NCBI GenBank assembly: GCA_021297895.1
Contig: JAJTHN010000022.1
Coordinates: 1-64,000 of the forward strand
Length of the DNA stretch: 64,000 bases
Direction of reading: 5' to 3'
From: Phycisphaeraceae bacterium
GTDB lineage: Bacteria > Planctomycetota > Phycisphaerae > Phycisphaerales > UBA1924
Shown: in pieces, positions 16,889 to 24,233 of the stretch
Layout of the letters: each line of letters begins with the position of its first letter
How positions within the stretch are numbered: position 1 is the first letter of the stretch
Notes under the pieces: model-generated
The model's database searches: none
What the model was told of the DNA's origin: nothing
What the model saw: only the letters and a program-made list of their open reading frames with translations
Program-made: the position numbers and the translations under genes

Positions 16889-18472
16889 ATGACCATCGCT
16901 CCCTCCGAGCATCCATCAACCCCGCTTGCCGACGCCGACTCGCTCGGCGGGCTTGACCCGCACATCCTCGATGACCTTCAGCCGCTCGACGAGCACAATC
17001 TCGCGCTGCTCAGCGCCGTTCGGCCCACAAACTGGGTGAATCCACAGCCGGCGGGGCGATACAACATGGTCGTCATCGGCGGCGGCACCGCGGGGCTCGT
17101 GACCGCGGCGGGGGCGGCGGGGCTCGGTGCCCGCGTTGCCCTCATCGAGCGTCGGCTCATGGGCGGCGACTGCCTGAACTTCGGCTGCGTGCCCAGCAAG
17201 GTCCTGATCCGTGCCGCCCGCAGCGTTGCCGAGGTGCGCGATGCCCATGAACACGGCGTCGACGCGAGTCTGAACGACATCGACTTCGCGACCGTCATGC
17301 GGCGCATGCGTCGCCTCCGCGCCTCGATCGCCCCACATGACTCGGCCGATCGATTCCGCTCGCTGGGGATCGATGTCTTCATCGGCGATGCACGCTTCAC
17401 CAGCCCGAGCACGATCGAGGTCGATGGCCAGACGCTCCGGTTCTCCCGCGCGTGCATCGCCACCGGCGCGCGACCGACGGTGCCGCCCATCCCTGGGCTT
17501 GCCGAAGTCGGCATGCTCAGCAATGAGAACGTGTTCACACTCACGACACTCCCGCGTCGCCTCGCGGTTCTGGGGTCAGGCCCTATCGGCTGTGAACTTG
17601 CGCAGAGCTTCGTACGGTTTGGCTCGCGCGTCACCATCATCGAGCGCGACCGGCAGATCCTGCCTCGCGAGGATCGCGATGCCGCCGAGCACGTCATCGA
17701 GTCGATGCGCCGCGATGGTGTCGAGTTCTGCCTTGAGACCTCCGTGCTGAGAGTCTCCCGATCGGCCACGGGGAAGTTGCTCACGATCAAGTCCGCCGCG
17801 GGCGAGTCGATGCTGGAAGTCGACGAAATCCTCGTCGGCATCGGACGCTCGCCCAACGTCGAGGGCCTCGGGCTCGACGCGGCGGGGGTGAAGTTCGATG
17901 TCCGCACGGGCGTCGACGTGAACGACAACCTGCGCACGACAAACCCGCACATCTTCGCCGCGGGGGATGTGGCCAGCAAGTACAAGTTCACCCACGCCGC
18001 GGACGCGATGGCCCGCATCGTCATTCAGAACGCGCTGTTCTTCGGCCGGGCCCGTGCTAGCAAACTCGTCATGCCCTGGTGCACATACACCGACCCCGAA
18101 GTCGCACACGTCGGTCTGTACCATAAAGAAGCGATCGAGCGCGGCATCGCGGTGGATGTGATCGGCCTCAAGCTCGAGACCGTCGACCGCGCCATCCTCG
18201 ACGGCGAGACAGGGCTTCTCAAGGTCATCCTCGCCAAGGGCTCCGACCGCATCCTTGGAGCCACGCTCGTCTCGCGCCATGCCGGTGAGACAATCTCCGA
18301 GCTCACCTCCGCCATCACGCTGGGCATCGGTCTGAAGAAGCTCGCCAGCGTGATCCATCCGTATCCGACGCAGGCCGAGATCATCAAGCGCGCAGCCGAC
18401 GCCTACAGCCGCACACGTCTGACGCCGGGCGTCAAGCAGCTCTTCACCAGGTTCCTCGCGTGGCGGCGATGA
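16889..18472 (+). CDS. MerA-like pyridine nucleotide-disulfide oxidoreductase
   Basis: A 527-residue flavoprotein with FAD-binding GGGTAGLVTAAG, the redox disulfide Cys95/Cys100 in GGDCLNFGCVPSK, NADPH-binding GSGPIGCELAQ, and the second FAD motif ATNPHIFAAGDV-like TTNPHIFAAGD. The dimerisation domain contains the HPYPTQAEI segment where glutathione reductases have the catalytic His-Glu. It resembles mercuric reductase but lacks both the N-terminal heavy-metal domain and the C-terminal vicinal cysteines, so it is not a mercury detoxifier as such. About 55 extra residues precede the FAD domain. In this operon it could reduce a pentavalent arsenical or a protein disulfide. The stop overlaps the next start by 4 bp. 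Confidence 0.88.
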   Translation: MTIAPSEHPSTPLADADSLGGLDPHILDDLQPLDEHNLALLSAVRPTNWVNPQPAGRYNMVVIGGGTAGLVTAAGAAGLGARVALIERRLMGGDCLNFGCVPSKVLIRAARSVAEVRDAHEHGVDASLNDIDFATVMRRMRRLRASIAPHDSADRFRSLGIDVFIGDARFTSPSTIEVDGQTLRFSRACIATGARPTVPPIPGLAEVGMLSNENVFTLTTLPRRLAVLGSGPIGCELAQSFVRFGSRVTIIERDRQILPREDRDAAEHVIESMRRDGVEFCLETSVLRVSRSATGKLLTIKSAAGESMLEVDEILVGIGRSPNVEGLGLDAAGVKFDVRTGVDVNDNLRTTNPHIFAAGDVASKYKFTHAADAMARIVIQNALFFGRARASKLVMPWCTYTDPEVAHVGLYHKEAIERGIAVDVIGLKLETVDRAILDGETGLLKVILAKGSDRILGATLVSRHAGETISELTSAITLGIGLKKLASVIHPYPTQAEIIKRAADAYSRTRLTPGVKQLFTRFLAWRR

Positions 18473-19869
18473 GGCCTCCAACATCGCGCGCCTGGGCTCT
18501 TCCGGCGGTGCTCGGGCTGCCGATGTACGCCATCGCTCTGGCCGCGCTGTCGCCGGCTCTCAGTCACGGCCTCATCGACCGCGTCACGGCCGCCAACTCG
18601 GTCGCGATCGTTGGCGTTCTTGCCGGCGCGGCGTACTTCATCACACTTCTGCTCCTTCGTCACTGTGCGCATCTGGCCGATCTTCGCATGCTCCTGGCCG
18701 CCGCGATCGTGGCGAGGCTCATCGTTTGTGCGTCGCCGCCGATGCTCGAAACCGACTACCAGCGATACCTGTGGGACGGCGCATCGATCATCGCAGGCGT
18801 CAATCCCTACCGCCATGCGCCGGCGAGCGCACTGGCCATGCCCAGCGACCAGCCCGACGCTCCGGCACTGGCCCGTCTCATTCGTGACTCCGCCGCAGCG
18901 GACAACGTGCACTCGAAGATCAACCACCCCGAAGTCCGGACTGTGTATCCGCCCCTCGCGCAGGCCGCGTTCGCGCTCGCCGCGCTGCTCCGCCCCTTCG
19001 ATCCTCTGGGACTTCGCCTTGTTTTCGCGGCGGCCGACGCGCTCGCGGCGGTGCTGATTCTGCGTCTGCTCCGGACGCTCAATCTTCCGGACGGTCAACT
19101 CGCGTGGTACGTGCTCAACCCACTCCTTCTGCGGGAGGTGTACTCAGGGGTGCACATGGAGGCCCTGCTGCTGCCCATGATCGCCGGTGCCGCGCTCTTG
19201 GCGGCAGGTCATCGCCACATGCTGGCATCATGCATCGCGGCGGCTGCGTCGGCGGTGAAGGTCTGGCCCGCTTTTCTCATCATCGCCCTCCTGCCGCGCG
19301 GATCCCCGCGGCGGCTGGTTCTCGCGGGCATCGCCGCCGGGGCCGTGATCGCCGCGCTCTGGGCGCCGGTGCTCAGCGTGACACACGACCACACCAGCGG
19401 CTTTGTCGCGTACACCGAACGGTGGCAGTTCAACGACGGGTTCTTCCGGGCGAGCACGTGGGCGCTGTCGAACGTACTGCCGCTCTTCTCGGTCGACGCG
19501 TCGCAGGCCCGGAGCATCATGCGGCCGGTTGCCGCCGCGCTCGTTTTGCTGACGGCATTCTGGGTCTGCCGTAGACCGCCGGCGGGTGTAACGGACTCCT
19601 GCCGACGGATGCTCATCATCACCGCGTCCCTCTTCCTGCTCAGCCCGACGCAGTTTCCGTGGTACTGGCTCTGGCTGCTGCCAATGCTCACGGTCATTCC
19701 CGCGCCCGCGCTGCTGCTATACACCGTGCTCCTGCCGATCTACATCCTGCAGGAGTATGTGATGTCGCCATGGATCAACGCGGCACAGCACGCGCCGGTG
19801 TGGGCCGCACTTGGGCTCACCGCGCTTGTGTCGCTCCTCTCTCACCCTCAGGAACACGCCCATGCGTAA
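18469..19869 (+). CDS. GT87-family integral membrane glycosyltransferase
   Basis: A 466-residue polytopic membrane protein with about ten hydrophobic segments. Early acidic motifs (LETDYQRYLWDG) and the later VYPPLAQAAFALAAL resemble the GT87/DUF2029 family, which transfers a sugar from polyprenyl-phosphate donors on the outer face of the membrane. It overlaps the flavoprotein gene by 4 bp and the triple-domain glycosyltransferase by 8 bp, so it is co-translated with both. The adjacent N-terminal GT2 domain looks like a polyprenyl-phosphate-sugar synthase, which could supply its donor. The acceptor is unknown. Confidence 0.78.
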   Translation: MRPPTSRAWALPAVLGLPMYAIALAALSPALSHGLIDRVTAANSVAIVGVLAGAAYFITLLLLRHCAHLADLRMLLAAAIVARLIVCASPPMLETDYQRYLWDGASIIAGVNPYRHAPASALAMPSDQPDAPALARLIRDSAAADNVHSKINHPEVRTVYPPLAQAAFALAALLRPFDPLGLRLVFAAADALAAVLILRLLRTLNLPDGQLAWYVLNPLLLREVYSGVHMEALLLPMIAGAALLAAGHRHMLASCIAAAASAVKVWPAFLIIALLPRGSPRRLVLAGIAAGAVIAALWAPVLSVTHDHTSGFVAYTERWQFNDGFFRASTWALSNVLPLFSVDASQARSIMRPVAAALVLLTAFWVCRRPPAGVTDSCRRMLIITASLFLLSPTQFPWYWLWLLPMLTVIPAPALLLYTVLLPIYILQEYVMSPWINAAQHAPVWAALGLTALVSLLSHPQEHAHA

Positions 19870-22069
19870 CGGAGCCTCCGTCGCGGTGATCATTCCCGCG
19901 CTGAACGAAGAAGCCGCGATTCCCGGCGTGATCGCCCGGATTCCCACCTGGGTCGATCGCATCATCGTCGTTGACAACGGCTCGACCGACGCCACCACCC
20001 GTGCCGCCATCGACGCGGGTGCGCGGGTCGTGCACGAGCCGCGCCGGGGGTACGGGCGCGCGTGCCTCGCGGGAATTCGTGAACTGGAGCCGCCGAACGC
20101 CAATGCGGACATCATCGTCTTTCTTGACGGTGATGGGAGCGACTTTCCGGAGCAAATGCCGGATCTGGTCGAGCCCATTGCCAATGGTGTTGCCGACATG
20201 GTCATCGGCTCCCGCACCCGCGGCATCATGAGCGTCGGCGCAATGACACCGCCGCAGCGCATCGGAAATGCCCTTGCGCCCTGGCTTATCGGGCTGCTGT
20301 GGGGTGCACGCTTCAGCGACCTCGGTCCGTTCCGCGCAATCCGCGCATCCTCGCTCCGCGCACTCCGCATGGATGACACCACCTTCGGCTGGACGGTCCA
20401 GATGCAAATCCGCGTTGCTCGCGCCCGCCTGACCTTTCTCGAGGTTCCCGTCGACTACGGACGCCGCAAGGCCGGCCGATCCAAGATCTCCGGCACGGCG
20501 CTCGGCGTGATCCGCGCGGGCGCGAAGATTCTCTCCAGCACCGCGCGCGAGTTCATCCTCCGACCCACCATCGACACCAACGCCCGCGAAGCCCTCGGCA
20601 TCATGGCCAAGCACCCGGTGCCGGGCCTGGCCAAGACTCGACTCATCCCCGCGCTCGGCGCCGATGGTGCCGCCGAGATTCACGATTCGATGGTGCGCCA
20701 CACGCTCCGCCAGGTTCTCGCCGCTCGTCGGGAGCGCGGACTACACGCCCACGTCTGGGTTTCCGGGGCCGAGCCGGCGCACTTCAAGCGTCACTTCGGC
20801 GTTGATCTCGATGCATCCCCTCAGCCCGCGGGCGACCTGGGGGCTCGCATGCAGCAGGCATTTTCGTCCCTGCTGCGCAGCGCCTCCAGCGCCGTGCTCA
20901 TCGGCACCGACTGCCCCGAACTCTCTCCGGGAGTCCTCCGGCTGGCCTTCGAGCAGTTGCGTTCGGCCGATGTCGTTCTCGGCCCCGCGGTCGACGGCGG
21001 CTACTACCTCATCGGCATGCGTCGCCCGACACCCGCTCTCTTCGCGGACATGCCCTGGAGCACCAGCGACGTGCTGCGAATCACGGTTGATCGAGCCCGC
21101 GCGCTGGGGCTGCGCACAGCGCTGCTCCCGACGCTGTCCGACGTCGACGAACCGTCCGACCTGCCGCTCTGGGAGCGCATCCGCGGCGCGGCCCACGTCC
21201 CGGCTCCCGGGCTCTCGATCATCATCCCGACTCTGAACGAGTCCCAACGAATCGGCGAGCTCGTCTCATCGCTCACCGGTAGCGATGTCGAGGTCATCGT
21301 CGCCGATGGCGGAAGCACAGATCAGACGCGAGAGCTCGCCGCGGCTTCGGGAGCTCGCGTCGTGCTCTCGCAGCGGGGGCGAGGCAGCCAACTCAACGCC
21401 GGTGCCGCGCTCGCCCGTTCCGAGAATCTGCTGTTCCTTCACGCGGATACCCGTCTGCCGGCACGCTTCGTCGATCATGTGCGAGAGACACTCGGGGCAG
21501 ATGGCGTCGCGCTCGGCGCCTTCGGCTTTGCGCTCGACCGTCCGGGCCTGCGTTTCCGCGCGCTCGAGCTCGCCGTTGCTCTGCGTTGCCGATGGCTCGG
21601 TCTGCCCTTCGGCGATCAGGCACTGTTTCTGACGCGGCAGACCTTCACCGCGCTCGGCGGTTTTGCGGACATGCCCCTTATGGAGGACTTCGAGCTTGTC
21701 CGGCGGGCCCGCGCGATGGGACGCATCCGCACCCTATCGGTCCCCGCCGTCACCTCGGCGCGACGCTGGTCAAACACGGGGGTGCTCAAGATGGCGTTGA
21801 TCAACGCCGCGTGCATCGCCGGGTACGCGCTGAATGTTCCTCCGGCGCGCCTCGCGGCCTGGCGCAACCGTGCAACCAGACCACTCGGACCTGCATCGAC
21901 GCACGCCGTGTCATCTCCCGCACCGGCAGCCAGCACGAGCGACGGAGCGAGTTCGCCAGACACTCCTGCCGGATCGTCCGACGTTCAGATCGTTCCGCTG
22001 GGTGGTTCTGCGCCGAGCGCTTCCACCACTCCGGTCATCGCCTCGGGCGAACCCGACGTCAGGAAGTAG
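19862..22069 (+). CDS. triple fusion: GT2 + TIGR04282 + TIGR04283
   Basis: A 735-residue protein with three GT-A-like domains. Residues 1-230 are a GT2 of the dolichyl-phosphate-mannose-synthase type (VIIPALNEEAAIPG, FLDGDGSDFPEQM, GSRTRG, FRAIRASSL). Residues about 238-445 match TIGR04282/DUF2064 (MAKHPVPGLAKTRLIPALG, LIGTDCPELSPG, GPAVDGGYYLIGM). Residues about 450-670 match TIGR04283, the arsenosugar glycosyltransferase family (IIPTLNESQRIGEL, VADGGSTDQT, LFLHADTRLPA, GDQALF, MEDFELVRRAR, TSARRWSNTG). A Ser/Pro/Ala-rich tail ends the chain. TIGR04282 and TIGR04283 are commonly separate genes beside arsM and arsS, so this fusion ties the chain to that pathway. The last 85 bp overlap the convergent anti-sigma gene. 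Confidence 0.88.
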   Translation: MRNGASVAVIIPALNEEAAIPGVIARIPTWVDRIIVVDNGSTDATTRAAIDAGARVVHEPRRGYGRACLAGIRELEPPNANADIIVFLDGDGSDFPEQMPDLVEPIANGVADMVIGSRTRGIMSVGAMTPPQRIGNALAPWLIGLLWGARFSDLGPFRAIRASSLRALRMDDTTFGWTVQMQIRVARARLTFLEVPVDYGRRKAGRSKISGTALGVIRAGAKILSSTAREFILRPTIDTNAREALGIMAKHPVPGLAKTRLIPALGADGAAEIHDSMVRHTLRQVLAARRERGLHAHVWVSGAEPAHFKRHFGVDLDASPQPAGDLGARMQQAFSSLLRSASSAVLIGTDCPELSPGVLRLAFEQLRSADVVLGPAVDGGYYLIGMRRPTPALFADMPWSTSDVLRITVDRARALGLRTALLPTLSDVDEPSDLPLWERIRGAAHVPAPGLSIIIPTLNESQRIGELVSSLTGSDVEVIVADGGSTDQTRELAAASGARVVLSQRGRGSQLNAGAALARSENLLFLHADTRLPARFVDHVRETLGADGVALGAFGFALDRPGLRFRALELAVALRCRWLGLPFGDQALFLTRQTFTALGGFADMPLMEDFELVRRARAMGRIRTLSVPAVTSARRWSNTGVLKMALINAACIAGYALNVPPARLAAWRNRATRPLGPASTHAVSSPAPAASTSDGASSPDTPAGSSDVQIVPLGGSAPSASTTPVIASGEPDVRK

Positions 22070-22959
22070 ATCAGCCCATCGCGATGCCAGACATAGATCT
22101 TGCTCGCCGCATCGATCGCGTCGGGCTTCGTCGGCTCAAGCAGGAACGTCCGGCCGGGCTCGAACGAGAGATCGCCCGTGTCCTGCTGGATGTGAACCGA
22201 CACCATCGAACCGTTCAGACTCGCCGGCGCACGCAGAACAAGCCTGAACGATCGACCCCGCCCCGGTACGGCGCACGGCCCAGCCCCAAGAAGTGTGAAG
22301 CCCGCCGACTGAATCGTCGACACATCCGGAGCCTGTCCCAGGACGCGCTCGAGCCCCGCCGGCACCTGATTCATGCTCGTGATCCGGTACCACTGCGGCA
22401 CCAAGTCCGCATGAATCTCGCACTCTTGGTGATACGTCGCGACGAACGTCGTAATCGCCTCTCGCAGCGGCATCGGGATGTCTTGACGCACCATCGCCGC
22501 CGGCCTCTGCGGGAACACGTGGCCCGCGAAGTACCAAAGCCCGCCCGAGAGCATGACCGCCGCGGCGACCGACATGGCCACCATCACCCGCCCACCCCGG
22601 GCCCGAGCCCGCTCACCGTTGGTCGAATTCTCGGACGACTCCGAGCGCACTGCCTGCTCGATCGTCCGATGCGTCCGTTCGGCCAGACCCTTCGGCAAAG
22701 GCTCGCTCGCCTCGGGCATGCTCGCGACGGCACGCCGCAGGCCACGCTCAAACTCGATCACGAGCGCATCGTCCGGCGAGTTCCGCAGATGCCGCTGGAG
22801 CGCCGCTTCGTCGGCAGCGGACAGCTCACCGTCCGCCGCCGCGCGCAGCAAACCAGACCGCGAGCTCGCCGCTTCCGCCAGCCTCCCGCATTCGTGATCC
22901 CCTTGCTCCGTTCCCAAGCTCATCGCATCGCTCCTGGATCCGAACTCACGGTTGTTCAT
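21985..22959 (-). CDS. putative anti-sigma factor, single-pass membrane
   Basis: A 324-residue protein starting 4 bp inside the end of the ECF sigma gene (ATGA overlap), the standard place for an anti-sigma factor. Residues about 34-75 (LLRAAADGELSAADEAALQRHL) resemble the helical head of anti-sigma domains, which binds the sigma factor; His and Cys residues just before it (DHECGRL) could make a partial zinc site. A membrane segment lies at about residues 124-146, and about 175 residues are outside the cytoplasm. The outer part ends in YVWHRDGLIYFLTSGS, resembling the extracytoplasmic region of other planctomycete anti-sigma proteins. Its last 85 bp are antisense to the tail of the triple glycosyltransferase. 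Confidence 0.75.
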   Translation of the reverse strand: MNNREFGSRSDAMSLGTEQGDHECGRLAEAASSRSGLLRAAADGELSAADEAALQRHLRNSPDDALVIEFERGLRRAVASMPEASEPLPKGLAERTHRTIEQAVRSESSENSTNGERARARGGRVMVAMSVAAAVMLSGGLWYFAGHVFPQRPAAMVRQDIPMPLREAITTFVATYHQECEIHADLVPQWYRITSMNQVPAGLERVLGQAPDVSTIQSAGFTLLGAGPCAVPGRGRSFRLVLRAPASLNGSMVSVHIQQDTGDLSFEPGRTFLLEPTKPDAIDAASKIYVWHRDGLIYFLTSGSPEAMTGVVEALGAEPPSGTI

Positions 22960-23564
22960 GGACGGCCATCCCGGTCACCCGCATCTGCCGTGTTGCTCAT
23001 CGACCCCAGACGCCGAACCGCCGCCGCCGTTGCCGGGTCAGACAGCAGGACCCTCGCGGCCTGCGCCCTCGCTCGATGAAGCCTGCTCATGACGGTGCCG
23101 ATCGGTGTGGACATCACTTCGGCAATCTCCTTGTACCGCAGGCCCTCCACGCCCCATAACCACAGAACCTCGCGCAGCTCCGCGTTCATCATTCCCATTC
23201 GCTCGTACAGAACTCCTGAAGCGGCCGACCAATCCAGCTCATCGAGGCTCACGCCAGTCGGCGCGTCGTCTTCACCTCCCGAAGCACAGCGGGCCAGATC
23301 TCGAGCACCTTCGATCACCCGGGCCCCGGCCTGCTCGCGCTCGAGCATCCCGTAGAAGCGCGTCCGCGCAATGGTCATCAGCCAGGCACGCATGCCTCCA
23401 CCTCGGCTCACAAACGAAGCGATCGATTCGGCACGGAATGCTCGCGCGTAGACCTCCTGCACCAATTCCTCGGCGCGATCGGTATCCCTCGTCAATGAAC
23501 GAGCAAACCGGTACACCGGCTCCAGTTCAGCCAGTGCAAGCCTCTCGAATTCGTCTCGCAACAT
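22956..23564 (-). CDS. ECF RNA polymerase sigma factor
   Basis: A 202-residue group 4 sigma factor. Region 2 is seen as VYRFARSLTRDTDRAEELVQ with VYARAF, and region 4 as the HTH around REVLWLWGVEGLRYKEIAEV plus GTVMSRLHRARAQ. A short linker joins them, with no region 3. It redirects RNA polymerase to a small regulon and is likely held inactive by the coupled membrane anti-sigma gene. The start at ATG 23564 has no strong Shine-Dalgarno. The 147 bp upstream may hold an autoregulated promoter, but no convincing -35/-10 pair was fixed. Confidence 0.9.
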   Translation of the reverse strand: MLRDEFERLALAELEPVYRFARSLTRDTDRAEELVQEVYARAFRAESIASFVSRGGGMRAWLMTIARTRFYGMLEREQAGARVIEGARDLARCASGGEDDAPTGVSLDELDWSAASGVLYERMGMMNAELREVLWLWGVEGLRYKEIAEVMSTPIGTVMSRLHRARAQAARVLLSDPATAAAVRRLGSMSNTADAGDRDGRP

Positions 23565-23711
23565 GCTTCACCCACAAGAACAGTCGGTCACGCCCCCTTA
23601 TTCCCGGCACTTGCGAATCTTGGAACATTGGGGTGTTGTCCGAACCCGTCACCACCGCACACCCCCAAGATCTGTGGCGCACACCTTCAGGACGCACCAG
23701 ATGTAGACAGG

Positions 23712-24185
23712 TCACGCCTCCGGATCACCGATGTCCTCCTGCCACAGGTCGGGGCTCGACTCGATGAACGCCTTCATGAGCGCAACGCACCGCTGGTCAT
23801 TGAGATTCACCAGTTCCACACCGTGTGCCGCGAAGAGCTCCTCTCCGCCGACAAAGGTGCTGTTTTCGCCGATAACGACCCGCGGAACGCGGTGCAGCAG
23901 GGTGGTGCCCGTGCACATGACACAGGGCGAGAGCGTCGAGTAAAGCGTGAGGAATCGCCAATCTCGCCGTCGACCCGCGTTCCGCATGCACACGACTTCG
24001 GCGTGGGCGGTTGGGTCCCCCGTCTGGACCCGGAGGTTGTGGCCGAGCGCGACGATGGTCCCCGTGGGGTCCATCAGGGCCGATCCGATCGGAATGCCGC
24101 CCTCTCGCCGCGACTTGTTTGCTTGGGCCAATGCCGCGTCGATGCCGAGTTCATCCAGCGTCTGTCGATCGAGTTTGCGGGCCAT
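23712..24185 (-). CDS. Fcy1-like cytosine/nucleobase deaminase
   Basis: A 157-residue zinc deaminase of the CDA fold. His61 and catalytic Glu63 are in HAEV, and Cys88 and Cys91 in SPCVMCTG bind zinc. Several stretches closely resemble the fungal cytosine deaminase Fcy1: EGGIPIGSAL, GHNLRVQ, LYSTLSPCVMCTG, VVIGEN and the C-terminal WQEDIG. Bacterial cytosine deaminase is usually the unrelated CodA type, so this looks like the eukaryotic-type enzyme or a close bacterial relative; guanine or other nucleobases remain possible. The start ATG 24185 is 5 nt after a TATCCT box without a ribosome site. Confidence 0.85.
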   Translation of the reverse strand: MARKLDRQTLDELGIDAALAQANKSRREGGIPIGSALMDPTGTIVALGHNLRVQTGDPTAHAEVVCMRNAGRRRDWRFLTLYSTLSPCVMCTGTTLLHRVPRVVIGENSTFVGGEELFAAHGVELVNLNDQRCVALMKAFIESSPDLWQEDIGDPEA

Positions 24186-24190
24186 GGTCG

Positions 24191-24196
24191 AGGATA
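24191..24196 (-). promoter_or_regulatory. TATCCT, -10-like box before deaminase
   Basis: TATCCT on the minus strand ends 5 nt before ATG 24185, with CGACC between and no Shine-Dalgarno. Confidence 0.5.
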
Positions 24197-24233
24197 GCGC
24201 ACGCCCGCAACAGGCCGGAACGACCCCGGGCTG

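Noticed and set aside
16889-18472. Mercuric reductase (MerA)
   Set aside because: The C-terminal vicinal cysteines needed for Hg(II) and the heavy-metal N-terminal domain are both absent; only the flavin and disulfide core is shared.
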